From the NCBI GenBank assembly GCA_004293645.1, contig REAB01000057.1, positions 54,677 through 98,793 of the forward strand: a DNA stretch of 44,117 nucleotides. Reading direction: 5' to 3'. The stretch is from Cytophagia bacterium. GTDB taxonomy: Bacteria > Bacteroidota > Bacteroidia > Cytophagales > Spirosomataceae. Positions 8,426 through 17,900 of this stretch are shown here, in pieces. The translations under genes were made by a program, and so were the position numbers. The notes below the pieces were generated by a model. That model was not told where the DNA came from. It ran no database searches and saw only the letters and a program-made list of their open reading frames with translations. Every line of letters starts with the position of its first letter. The first letter of the stretch is position 1.

Positions 8426-8776
8426 ATGGCTATTATGATTACCGATGAGTGCATCAACTGCGGTGCCTGCGAGCCAGAATGTCCCAATACTGCCATCTAC
8501 GAAGGCGGTGTAGAATGGACTTACGCAGGTGGTACCGACTTGGAAGAGGTGGATTTTGGCGATGGTACCATTGTGAATGGTCGCGCCAAGCAAGCACCCG
8601 TGTCTGCCGAGTTTTATTATATTGTTACCGACAAATGCACTGAGTGCATGGGCTTTCACGAAGAGCCGCAATGCGCGGCGGTTTGCCCCGTAGATTGCTG
8701 CGTACCCGACCCCGATAACGTAGAAGACGAAGAAACGCTGCTGGCCAAAAAAGATTGGTTGCACGCCGCTGCCTAA
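8426..8776 (+). CDS. 2[4Fe-4S] ferredoxin
   Basis: A 116-residue acidic electron carrier. The first cluster motif is [12 protein letters not shown] (Cys9, 12, 15, 19). The second is [18 protein letters not shown] (Cys71, 74, 83, 87) with eight residues between the second and third cysteines, as in the longer 'Alvin-type' bacterial ferredoxins. An insertion of about 50 residues separates the two motifs, and Cys91-Cys92 follow the second. The protein is cytoplasmic with no signal. It is transcribed divergently from the LuxC-type acyl-CoA reductase, so it may supply or accept electrons in the same pathway; that link is inferred from position only. A strong bidirectional terminator lies about 110 bp downstream. 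Confidence 0.93.
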   Translation: MAIMITDECINCGACEPECPNTAIYEGGVEWTYAGGTDLEEVDFGDGTIVNGRAKQAPVSAEFYYIVTDKCTECMGFHEEPQCAAVCPVDCCVPDPDNVEDEETLLAKKDWLHAAA

Positions 8777-8886
8777 TAGAAGATTTATATTGATGACTCA
8801 TTGCCAGTGAAGACACCGTCAATGACTTGAGTTTTGTGCGGGTCTAATCGCCTGTGAAGACACAGGCAACGGCCAAGCAACGGCAT

Positions 8887-8922
8887 AAAAAAAGCGTCCC
8901 AAAATTTTGGGACGCTTTTTTT
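8887..8922. terminator. Bidirectional rho-independent terminator
   Basis: A perfect 36-bp palindrome: a run of seven A, GCGTCCC, AAAATTTT, GGGACGC and seven T. It is GC-stemmed with U-tracts in both directions and ends the ferredoxin transcript. Confidence 0.9.
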
Positions 8923-9043
8923 ATGACCTAAAATATAATTATTCAAATATAAAATTGAATATACGTGTTTTCTTGAAAAGAATAATATTTTGCAAAAAGC
9001 GTTAAATGCCAAATTTGTTTTTTTTTGTAAAAAATAGCTTACG

Positions 9044-9061
9044 TACCTTAATATTAAGGTA
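9044..9061. promoter_or_regulatory. 18-bp perfect palindrome, possible operator
   Basis: TACCTTAATATTAAGGTA is a perfect inverted repeat about 70 bp upstream of the -33 element of the porin-amt promoter. It looks like a dimeric regulator site, possibly for nitrogen control, but no regulator is identified. Confidence 0.4.
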
Positions 9062-9129
9062 TTTTTAAGAGAAAAACTGTTTAAAATCCAATAATTAGTG
9101 TTAAAATAAAGAAAAAATTAAGATTTTAT

Positions 9130-9160
9130 TTGTTTAATTGTAAATCTAATACAATATTTG
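9130..9160 (+). promoter_or_regulatory. Promoter of porin-amt operon
   Basis: TTG at 9130-9132, 20 bp spacer, then AATATTTG at 9153-9160, one mismatch from TAnnTTTG. The porin ATG lies 48 bp downstream. Confidence 0.5.
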
Positions 9161-9207
9161 CATTGTAGTAATGCCAATAAAATGTCCACCTTAAACAAAA
9201 TAATATT

Positions 9208-10449
9208 ATGAAAAAAGTTGATTTACTTATCTTATGTTTGTTTTCGTCTGTTTTGTCTTTTGCGGAGGGGAAAACCCTTGACGAAAAAAAGAAGGGAACG
9301 CCAGAAGCAAAAACTACTACTACCGAAGTAAAGGAAGAAAAGACCGCACCCAAGGAAGAAGACAAAGGTAAATTTACTTTTTCGGGCTACATTGATTCTT
9401 ACTACATGGGCAATTTAAACAGCCCAGCTTCGCGCTCTAATTTGGGACGTTCGGGAACAGCTCGTGCTTTCGACCAGCGTTCGGGGCAGTTTTCGTTGGG
9501 CTTGGTTCAAACTAAAATGCAATATGCAACCGAGAAATCGGACGTGGTAGTAGATTTGGCTTTTGGCCCCAACGCCGACTTAGGCAATTACGGCAACGTT
9601 TTTACCCCACTGGTAGGTGTTGCTGGTGGTACTACCTCGTTGGCCATCAAGCAGGCGTATTTCAACTGGAAAGCCACCAGCAAGTTTACCCTTACGGCGG
9701 GGCAGTTTGGCACGCACATTGGTTATGAAGTAATTGACGCTCCCGTAAACTTTCATTATTCGCTTTCTAACTTATTTAACAACGGGCCATTCTACCACAT
9801 TGGCGTAAAGGGCCAGTACGCTTTTTCAGACAAAGCCTCTTTGATGGTTGGTTTGGTAAACAATGTGGACAACCTCAACGACAACAACCGCGCGAAGGGC
9901 CTCATTGCGCAACTTTTTGTGTCGCCAGCAGCAGGTTGGAACGTTTATTTGAACGCCATTACCTCCAACGAAGCCGCGCCCAAAGCCAACGGTAAAGACA
10001 GCACGGGAGCTTATTCATTGATTGACCTCACCACCACTTATCAGATTACACCCAAGTTTATGTTTGGCGTAAACGCGGCCTATGGTTCACAAACTGGTAA
10101 TTTTCAGGGTAGTGCAGGTGGCCCGAAAGGTAAAACTTGGAATGGCGTAGCTTTATATACCAATTATGCCGTGAGCGATGTGTTTAGTTTGGGCGCGCGT
10201 TTTGAAAACTTCAACAACCAAAACGCAGTACGTGGCTTGCGCTATGTTGATGCCAACGACAATTTGGTGGGTGTGAGCGTTAATTCTTTGACCATTACGG
10301 GCAACTTTACTGCCGCCGATGGCCACTTGCTCATCAAACCCGAATTTAGAATGGACAGCTACGACAAAAACTTTTTTGAAGATGACAAGGGCGATTATAG
10401 CAAAAAATCGCAATCAACAGTTGGATTAGCTTTTATTTATAAATTTTAA
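9208..10449 (+). CDS. Outer-membrane beta-barrel porin (OmpL/BBP2-like)
   Basis: A 413-residue protein with a signal peptide (MKKVDLLILCLFSSVLSFA, residues 1-19), followed by a Lys/Glu/Thr-rich linker (about 22-53). A beta-barrel then starts at KFTFSGYIDSYYMGN and ends with a terminal phenylalanine in VGLAFIYKF, the usual outer-membrane signal for BamA. The pattern of alternating strands, the SGYIDSYY start and the QAYFNWKAT...GQFGTHIGYEVID block fit the putative porin family PF07642 found in Bacteroidota. The AmtB gene begins 37 bp after the stop, so the two are probably one operon. The porin may therefore admit ammonium or small nitrogen compounds through the outer membrane; this is inference from linkage. 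Confidence 0.82.
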   Translation: MKKVDLLILCLFSSVLSFAEGKTLDEKKKGTPEAKTTTTEVKEEKTAPKEEDKGKFTFSGYIDSYYMGNLNSPASRSNLGRSGTARAFDQRSGQFSLGLVQTKMQYATEKSDVVVDLAFGPNADLGNYGNVFTPLVGVAGGTTSLAIKQAYFNWKATSKFTLTAGQFGTHIGYEVIDAPVNFHYSLSNLFNNGPFYHIGVKGQYAFSDKASLMVGLVNNVDNLNDNNRAKGLIAQLFVSPAAGWNVYLNAITSNEAAPKANGKDSTGAYSLIDLTTTYQITPKFMFGVNAAYGSQTGNFQGSAGGPKGKTWNGVALYTNYAVSDVFSLGARFENFNNQNAVRGLRYVDANDNLVGVSVNSLTITGNFTAADGHLLIKPEFRMDSYDKNFFEDDKGDYSKKSQSTVGLAFIYKF

Positions 10450-10486
10450 TTAACCTCTTACTGTACAACCAAAACCACTTAAAAAA

Positions 10487-11836
10487 ATGAAAAAATCACT
10501 TCCATTAATTGTGTTGTTGGCTATTGCCCTCGTGGGTATATTGCTGCCCTCCGTACCAAAAGAAGTACTGACCGACGCGGCGGCCAGTTTTAACAAAAAC
10601 ATCAACACGGGCGACACCGCTTGGATGCTGGTAGCCACCGCTTTTGTATTGTTGATGACTCCTGGCTTGGCCTATTTCTACGGCGGTATGGTCAATACCA
10701 AAAACGTGATTTCGACCATGTTACAGAGTTTTATTGCCATGGGCGTTATCAGTATCGTTTGGGTAACGGTTGGTTTTAGCTTGGCCTTTGGCGAGTCTAT
10801 GGGCGGCTGGATAGGCAACCCTGCTACTTATTTTATGTTCAACAACGTGGTTGATGGCCAGCCGTGGTCGTTGGCACCTACCATTCCGTTGGCGTTGTTT
10901 GCGTTTTTTCAGTTGAAGTTTGCCGTTATTACACCTGCCCTCGTTACGGGTTCAATGGCCGAGCGCATCAAGTTTCGTTCGTACATTTTGTTCATGGTGT
11001 TGTTTAGTATTTTTGTGTATTCGCCACTTGCCCACTGGACTTGGCACCCCGACGGTTTCTTGTTTAAATTGGGTGTGTTAGATTTTGCGGGCGGTACCGT
11101 GGTACACATGTCGGCTGGTTGGGCTGCTTTGGCTGCTGCTTTGTATTTGAAGCGCCGCAAGGCCCACGCCGAAGCCAACTTTTTGCCACCTGCCAACATT
11201 CCTTACGTGCTGTTGGGGACGGGTTTGCTTTGGTTTGGTTGGTTTGGATTCAACGCTGGTTCGGCGGTAGGTTCGAGTACTTTGGCCGTGTCGGCGTTGG
11301 CTTGTACCAACACTGCCGCCGCCGCTGCTGGTTTGGCTTGGGTGCTGTTTGATGCGGCCAAAGGCAAAAAAGTATCGGCTTTGGGCTTTGCCATTGGTGC
11401 AGTGGTAGGTTTGGTAGCCATTACGCCCGCTTGCGGTTTTGTTACCGTTCCACAGTCTATTTTTATTGGTGCTATTTCGGCCATTGTTTCTAACTATTTG
11501 GCGCACCTCCGCACCAAAACCACCCTCGACGACACCCTCGACGTGTTTCCTTGCCACGGCGTAGGCGGTATGATGGGTATGTTGATGACGGGTATTTTTG
11601 CCTCGCACCAAGTGAACGGTGCCGTAGCAGAAGGTTCAGAAGGCTTGGCTTACGGCGACTCGGCTTTGATTATCAACCACCTCATTGCGTTGGTGGCGGT
11701 GTCGGCCTTTGCGTTTGTGATGTCTTTGTTGATGCTCAAAATCACCGACCTCATCGAGCCACTGCGCGTGTCGGACGCAGACGAGAAAGTAGGTTTGGAC
11801 ATTAGCCAACACGACGAATATTTGGTGGAAGCCTAA
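10487..11836 (+). CDS. amt: Ammonium transporter AmtB
   Basis: A 449-residue Amt/Mep/Rh channel with an N-terminal signal-like helix and eleven predicted membrane helices. The twin pore histidines are His207 (GGTVVHMSAGWAAL) and His357 (LDVFPCHGVGGMMG). Phe140/Phe141 in FAFFQLKFAVITPAL correspond to the external phenylalanine gate region. The C-terminal tail keeps GLDISQHDE, similar to the GLDxxxHGE motif that couples Amt to PII proteins. No glnK/PII gene is adjacent, unlike the usual amtB-glnK pairs of Proteobacteria. The gene follows a porin by 37 bp, with a perfect hairpin terminator downstream. It moves ammonium into the cytoplasm. Confidence 0.96.
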   Translation: MKKSLPLIVLLAIALVGILLPSVPKEVLTDAAASFNKNINTGDTAWMLVATAFVLLMTPGLAYFYGGMVNTKNVISTMLQSFIAMGVISIVWVTVGFSLAFGESMGGWIGNPATYFMFNNVVDGQPWSLAPTIPLALFAFFQLKFAVITPALVTGSMAERIKFRSYILFMVLFSIFVYSPLAHWTWHPDGFLFKLGVLDFAGGTVVHMSAGWAALAAALYLKRRKAHAEANFLPPANIPYVLLGTGLLWFGWFGFNAGSAVGSSTLAVSALACTNTAAAAAGLAWVLFDAAKGKKVSALGFAIGAVVGLVAITPACGFVTVPQSIFIGAISAIVSNYLAHLRTKTTLDDTLDVFPCHGVGGMMGMLMTGIFASHQVNGAVAEGSEGLAYGDSALIINHLIALVAVSAFAFVMSLLMLKITDLIEPLRVSDADEKVGLDISQHDEYLVEA

Positions 11837-11890
11837 CCCTATTTATAACAAGACCGCAGCATTTATTGACTGTGGTTTTGTTGTACGCCC

Positions 11891-11928
11891 AGAAGCTGTC
11901 GGCACTTGCTGACAGCTTCTTCGTTTTT
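11891..11928 (+). terminator. Rho-independent terminator after amt
   Basis: Perfect 10-bp stem AGAAGCTGTC / GACAGCTTCT with a 10-nt loop, followed by TCGTTTTTT. It separates the porin-amt operon from the TonB receptor gene. Confidence 0.85.
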
Positions 11929-11996
11929 TGGGGGTTCAGCAGGAAATTATTACTTCAATTGATTGACCAACACAAAAATTTTTCCAACAATTCGAA

Positions 11997-14483
11997 ATGT
12001 ATGATGTTTTATTATTAAACCATGTCGAAAACCGTTATGCAAACACGTCATTATTTGTCCAAATTTGCCATTTGCTATCTGTTGTTTGTTGTTACGCCCA
12101 AACAACGCCCCGGACGGGTACTATTTCGGGCTTGGTGCGCGATAAAAACACCCAAGAGGTGCTGATTGGCGTGGGCATTCAGCTCGAAGGCACGCCAAAC
12201 GGCACGGCCACCGATGCCGAAGGCCGCTACAAACTCGCCGCGCCCGTGGGCAGCTACAACGTCAAGGCTACATTTGTGGGCTACAAACCGCTCACCAAGT
12301 TTAACATAAATCTCACTTCGGGCAACGCGCAGGAGGTGAGTTTTGAGTTGGAAGAAGAAGCCAAGTCGCTGAACGAAGTGGTGGTAACAACCAACCGCGC
12401 CGTGGCGGCGGTGGCCTCGGTCGAAACGCCCAACTCCATTCAACGCCTCAGTACCGAAGAAATACGTTCCAATCCAGGCGGCAATTTTGACATCAGCCGC
12501 GTGATACAAGCCTTGCCAGGCGTGGGCGGCACGGCGGGTAGCGTGGGTGGTTTTCGCAACGACATCGTTATCAGGGGCGGTGCGCCCAACGAAAACGTGT
12601 ATTTTTTGGACGGCATCGAGATTCCTGTTATCAACCATTTTGCCACGCAAGGCTCGGCGGGCGGCCCAACGGGTATTTTGAACGTATCGTTTATCGAAGA
12701 CGTAACCCTCAAATCGAGCAGTTGGGAGGCCAAATACGACAACGCGCTGGCTTCGGTGTTTCAGTTTAAACAACGCGAAGGCAACAAAGAGCGGTTGTCG
12801 GGCAATGTGCGCCTCAGTGCTACTGAATTGGCGGGTACGCTCGAAGGCCCGTTGTCAAAAAATACTACTTTTTTGGCCTCCGCGCGGCGGTCGTATTTGC
12901 AATTGTTGTTCTCGGCCATTGACCTGCCCATTCGACCCAGTTACTGGGATTTTCAGTACAAAACCACGACCAAAATCAACGCCAAAACCACGCTTACTAC
13001 GCTCGGTGTGGGGGCAATTGACGATTTTAGTTTTGCCGTTCCCCAAAAATCTACCCCCAACCGCGAGTATATTCTTCGCGCCAACCCCATTATCAAGCAA
13101 TGGAATTATACCATCGGGGTTTCGGTTAAACGCCTGATAGACAACGGATTTGTGAATATAGCACTCAGCCGAAATATGTTTGACAACTCGCTGACGCGCT
13201 ACGAAGACAACACCAAACCAAGTGCCACTACCAAAACGCTCGATGCCACTTCGCAAGAAATTGAGAATAAACTGCGGGTGGACGTAAACAAATTTATTGA
13301 CGGTTGGAAATTTAGCTACGGCGGCGTGGCGCAGTATGTGAAGTACAATACCGATTTTTTCAATCAGTTTCGGCGTGAAGTGCGCAACGCGCAGGGCGTG
13401 GTGCTTCAGCCTGCCGCCAATATTCGCTTCAACACCGATATTGCGTTTGTGCGGTACGGCTTTTTTGGGCAGTTTGCCAAAACTTTCGGGCGCGTTAGCC
13501 TGTCGGGCGGCTTGCGAACGGACATGAATACTTTTACCAACGAAGGCAACAACCCGTTGCGGGCATTGTCGCCGAGGGTGGCGGTCAGCTACGCCCTCAC
13601 TGACAAGTGGAACATAAACGCTTCGGTAGGCCAATACTACAAACTGCCCATTTATACCGCCCTGGGTTTCCGCAACGAATTGGGTACGTTGGTCAATAAA
13701 GACAACAAATACATTGGCAGCACGCACTTCGTGGCGGGCGTAGAATTTATTCCCAAACCCAGCACGCGCTTTACAATAGAAGGTTTTTACAAAAATTACC
13801 AAAACTACCCTATTTCAGTGCGCGACCGCATTTCGCTGGCCAATCAGGGCGGCGAGTTTGGGGCCATTGGCAACGAACGCACGCAGTCGTCGGGGAAGGG
13901 GAGGGCGTACGGCATGGAGGTGTTTTTTCAACAAAAGCTCACCAAAAATATTTTTGCCACGGCCAGCTACACCTTGGTTTGGAGTCAGTTTTCGGGCTTT
14001 GATGGTCGGCTTATTCCGTCGGCTTGGGACAGTCGGCACTTGCTTTCGGGCATTTTGGGCCGCAAATTTAAGCGCGGTTGGGAAATTGGAATGCGCTACC
14101 GTTTTGCGAGTGGTGCGCCCTACACGCCTTTCGATTTGGTGGCTTCGCAGCGCAATTACGCCGCCGTGGGCACGGGTGTTTTGGACTTTGCCCAGCTCAA
14201 TTCGCTTCGCTTGCGGTCGTTCAATCAGTTTGATTTTAGGATTGACAAAAAGTGGAACTACCGCCGCGCTACCCTCGACGTATTTTTTGACGTAACCAAT
14301 GCTTTTGTGTTGAGCAATCCTGCTTTTCCGCAATACACGTTTCAGCGCACCACCGACGGGGCCGATTGGCTCACTACCAACGGCCAACCGCTGGCCGCCG
14401 ATGGTGCGAACGGCCAACCGCTCATTTTAAGAAACGAAGACCCGTCGGTTGTGCCAACGCTGGGTTTTATTGTCGAGTTTTGA
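11997..14483 (+). CDS. TonB-dependent receptor with carboxypeptidase-like regulatory domain
   Basis: An 828-residue frame. An N-terminal carboxypeptidase-regulatory-like domain (about 42-125: GTISGLVRDKNTQEVLIGV to ELEEE) is followed by the TonB-box-like LNEVVVTTNR. Next come a plug domain (IQALPGVGGTAGSVGGF, IVIRGGAPNENVYFLDGIE) and a 22-strand barrel ending in Phe. It imports an unknown substrate across the outer membrane. The N-terminus is odd: this frame starts MYDVLLLNHVENRY, a poor signal peptide. The +1 frame from ATG 12022 or 12037 gives MQTRHYLSKFAICYLLFVV, a good one, which would join CYAQTTPRTG after a 1-nt shift near 12080-12093. Either a sequencing or mutational indel is present, or the frame-0 leader works. 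A terminator separates it from amt, so it is probably an independent unit. Confidence 0.82.
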   Translation: MYDVLLLNHVENRYANTSLFVQICHLLSVVCCYAQTTPRTGTISGLVRDKNTQEVLIGVGIQLEGTPNGTATDAEGRYKLAAPVGSYNVKATFVGYKPLTKFNINLTSGNAQEVSFELEEEAKSLNEVVVTTNRAVAAVASVETPNSIQRLSTEEIRSNPGGNFDISRVIQALPGVGGTAGSVGGFRNDIVIRGGAPNENVYFLDGIEIPVINHFATQGSAGGPTGILNVSFIEDVTLKSSSWEAKYDNALASVFQFKQREGNKERLSGNVRLSATELAGTLEGPLSKNTTFLASARRSYLQLLFSAIDLPIRPSYWDFQYKTTTKINAKTTLTTLGVGAIDDFSFAVPQKSTPNREYILRANPIIKQWNYTIGVSVKRLIDNGFVNIALSRNMFDNSLTRYEDNTKPSATTKTLDATSQEIENKLRVDVNKFIDGWKFSYGGVAQYVKYNTDFFNQFRREVRNAQGVVLQPAANIRFNTDIAFVRYGFFGQFAKTFGRVSLSGGLRTDMNTFTNEGNNPLRALSPRVAVSYALTDKWNINASVGQYYKLPIYTALGFRNELGTLVNKDNKYIGSTHFVAGVEFIPKPSTRFTIEGFYKNYQNYPISVRDRISLANQGGEFGAIGNERTQSSGKGRAYGMEVFFQQKLTKNIFATASYTLVWSQFSGFDGRLIPSAWDSRHLLSGILGRKFKRGWEIGMRYRFASGAPYTPFDLVASQRNYAAVGTGVLDFAQLNSLRLRSFNQFDFRIDKKWNYRRATLDVFFDVTNAFVLSNPAFPQYTFQRTTDGADWLTTNGQPLAADGANGQPLILRNEDPSVVPTLGFIVEF

Positions 14484-14715
14484 GCGGATAATGATTCATT
14501 TAGAACATTTTGAAAGCACACTCTCTGGGTATTTGGCGTACGTTATTTAACAATAAGTAGTCCACAGTCAATAGTCGACTGTCCACAGCAATTCAAAATA
14601 CTCATTATCAACATTTTACATAAATCAGAAATGTCGATTAAATATGTTCACCTACTTAACCTGCGTCGGTTTCTGCATTGACATTGGCCCTTTAAAACAT
14701 ACTCACAAGAACACG

Positions 14716-14742
14716 AAACACGCTCACAAGGCGTGTTTTTTT
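14716..14742 (+). terminator. Rho-independent terminator
   Basis: Stem AAACACGC (14716-14723) / GCGTGTTT (14731-14738), loop TCACAAG, continuing into a T-run. It is placed about 230 bp after the TonB receptor stop. Confidence 0.75.
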
Positions 14743-14848
14743 CATTAATAAGTACAATTTTTTATAAAAATTAAACAATATATTGTATGGAAATAAATGC
14801 TTTAATCTATTTAATATTCTGTATTTATTGTTTTTATTAAAATATTAT

Positions 14849-14878
14849 TTGGATTAAAGGAAATAAATTCGATATTTG
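14849..14878 (+). promoter_or_regulatory. susC promoter
   Basis: TTG at 14849-14851, 19 bp spacer, GATATTTG at 14871-14878 (one mismatch to TAnnTTTG), 40 bp before the susC ATG. Confidence 0.5.
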
Positions 14879-14917
14879 TTGTGTTCAATTTTTTCGTACT
14901 AACCCCTTTTAACGATT

Positions 14918-17900
14918 ATGTACAAATTTCTACTATTATCGGCCACGATAGTCTGCTTGGTGTGTTCAAAATTGCGGGCCCAAGAAAGCACTATTTCTGG
15001 CACTATTCTGTCGGCTTTTGACAAAGCACCGCTGCCGGGGGCCTCGGTGCTGATAAAAGGCACTCAACGTGGTACGAGTTCCAACCCCAAGGGCGAGTTT
15101 AGTATTTCGGCCCAAAAAGGTGAAATACTCGTTGTGTCGTTCATTGGCTACCGTCCCCAAGAACTGACTTTGGCCAACGAATCTAAGGTGATTATCTCGC
15201 TCTTGGAAGATGCTTCGGTGCTCAACGAAGTGGTTGTAACGGCGCTGGGAGTGTCGCGCGAGAAAAAAGCATTGGGCTACAATATTCAGGAAATCAAGGG
15301 TTCGGAACTCACACAGGCGCGGCCTACCAACTTGATAAACGCGCTGTCGGGCAAGATTGCGGGCGTGCAAGTAACCAACTCCAACGGGCAGCCTGGCGCG
15401 TCGTCGCGCATTATGATTCGGGGGGCCAACTCAATTGGCAACAACAACCAGCCGCTGTTTGTGGTAGATGGTATTCCGATTGATAACGGTAGCTACAACA
15501 CCGCTCCAAGTGCCTCGGCCACCAACACCAACAACACCACCGTGGACTACGGCAACGGCGCAGGAGCTATAAACCCCGACGACATCGAAGCCATGACCGT
15601 ACTAAAAGGAGCCAATGCAGCCGCGCTTTATGGCAGCCGCGCCGCCAACGGTGTCATTTTAATTACGACCAAAAGCGGCAAAGGCTCAAAAGGGTTGGGT
15701 ATTTCGGTCAATTCTAACGTAACCCTCGAACGCCCCTTTCGGTTGCCCAACTACCAAAACGAATACGGCCAGGGTTTTAAAGGCCAATTTGCTTACGTGG
15801 ACGGCCGAGGCGGCGGCACGAACGATGGCGTGGACGAAAGCTGGGGCCCTAAGTTAGATGGCAGGCTCATTGCCCAGTACAACTCGCCCATCGATGCCAC
15901 GGGCGCAAGAACCCCAACCCCTTGGATAGCCCGCCCCGACAACGTGCAGAATTTTCACGAGACGGGCGTTACAACCACCAACAACGTAGCCATAACGGGC
16001 GGCAATGACAAGGGTGATTTCCGGCTCTCATATACCAATTTGCAGCAAAAGGGAATGTACCCAAATACCAATTACAAACGCACAACGCTGGCCTTGAACG
16101 CGGGCTATAATTTGGCCAAAAACCTCACGGCCCGTGCTTCGGCCAATTACATCCGCGATGGCTCAGACAACCGCCAAAACCTCAATCTGTACTGGACGTG
16201 GTTTGGGCGGCAAGTGGACTTAGGCGACCTGAAAAACTACGAAGATTTTAACGACCCAACGCAGTGGCCGGTGCAACGAAACTGGAACAGCAACTACTGG
16301 AATAACCCTTATTTTGCGCTCAATAGGCTACTTTACGGCAACGACAAAGACCGGGTGGTGGGCAATGTGCAGATTACCTACAAACCCGCCGAATGGCTCA
16401 CCATCATGGGCCGTACTGGCACCGACTTTGGGCTCGACCGCCGCGCCACCAAACGTGCCCGGGCGGTGGGGTTGGTCAATGGAGAGTTTGCCATAGACAA
16501 TATCTTCACGCGTGAATCGAATACTGACTTTTTAGTAACTGCCGATAAAAAATTCAAAGATTTTCAGGCTACTATCAACGTGGGAGGCAACCGCCGCTAT
16601 TCGTTTTTTCAACGCGACTACCTGCAAGCGCCTGAGTTAAAGATTCCAAATTTGTACAATCTGGCCAACTCTTCGACCCGCCCCAACGTCTATAACCGCA
16701 CTACCGAAAAAGCCGTAAACTCCATTTATGGCTCGGCCGCGTTTAGTTTCCGCGACTACGCATTTTTGGACGTAACAGCCCGTAACGACTGGTCTTCGAC
16801 TTTGCAAGCGGGTAGCCGCAGTTATTTCTACCCGTCGGTGTCGGGTAGCGCGGTCATTACCGATATGTTTGGCGTTCAATCTAAGGCATTGTCGTATTTA
16901 AAAGTACGCGCTGGCTGGGCACAAGTAGGAAACGACACCGATGCCTACGCCATTCAGCAGGTATATCAAGCCGAACCAGCTTGGGGAGCAGTAACCACGT
17001 TTTCGGAAAACAACTTGATTTATAACCAAGATCTCAAACCCGAAATAACGACTGCAATCGAAGCAGGCATTGAGGCGCGGTTATTTCGCAACTTGATAAA
17101 CGTTGAACTCACTTATTACGACAAGTCCACGGCCAACCAAATTTTGCGGGCCAACGTGCCACAAAGTTCGGGCTACTCTTCCAAAATTATCAACGCGGGC
17201 AAAATTCGTAATTCGGGTTGGGAAGTTGAGCTGTCGGCTTCGCCTATCAAGACCAAAAACTTCCGCTGGGACATCAACGTAAATTACGCCCGCAACCGCT
17301 CCGAAGTAATAGACTTGGGCGGCCTCACCAACTACCAAATCAACACGGGTGCGTTGTTGCGCAATGTCATTTTGGAAGCTCGACCTGGCTCGCCCTACGG
17401 CAATTTTTACGGCACTTATTACCGCCGCGCTCCTGACGGCCAGCTCATTATTGACGCTAAGGGCTACCCCACCATGTCGTCCGACCGCAAAGTATTAGGC
17501 AACATTATGCCCATTTGGACGGGTGGTTTGCAAAACACTTTTACCTACAAAGGCGTGAGTTTGAGCACCCTCGTTGATGTTCGCACGGGGGGGCAGCTGT
17601 TTGCCCACTCGGTCAATATTGGCCGCTACACGGGCGTACTGGCCGAAACCCTGCCTGGCCGCGAGGGCGGCATTGTAGCACCCGGTGTAACAGAAACCAA
17701 AAACACCGACGGTACGTTTAGTTATGCCCCCAACACCACGGTTGTAGCCCTGCCCGAAGATTATTACCACAATTTTTGGCATCCTTCATAACCATTAAAA
17801 AGTAGTTGACACTTTGGCTTGTAAACAATTGAATGTCAATGATTTAAAATGCCTATTTTTTATTTCCGTGCTACGTAAAGCTCCGCGAGGCGCGTTTGAG

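Larger units (their letters stand above)
8777..9207. other. Intergenic region: repeat, terminator, palindrome and promoter
   Basis: It holds a hairpin repeat CCTGTG-AAGA-CACAGG (8851-8866), related to the one at 34980-35003; a perfect palindromic terminator (8887-8922); a short inverted repeat ATTCAA/TTGAAT (8941-8960); an 18-bp palindrome (9044-9061); and a promoter for the porin gene (9130-9160). I see no small gene. Confidence 0.7.
14484..14917. other. Intergenic region before the broken susC
   Basis: It contains a degenerate CAGT/GTCC repeat at 14558-14589 (TCCACAGTCAATAGTC and flanking), a terminator at 14716-14742, then a strongly AT-rich stretch with the susC promoter at 14849-14878. 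No gene seen. Confidence 0.6.

Noticed and set aside
7263..8776. Bioluminescence (lux) locus
   Set aside because: Only a LuxC-family reductase is present; no luciferase or luxD/luxE genes, so light production is not supported.
12855..13802. A 315-codon minus-strand frame within the TonB receptor gene, and similar long antisense frames under secA and amt
   Set aside because: These are shadows produced by the codon bias of strongly supported genes on the other strand.
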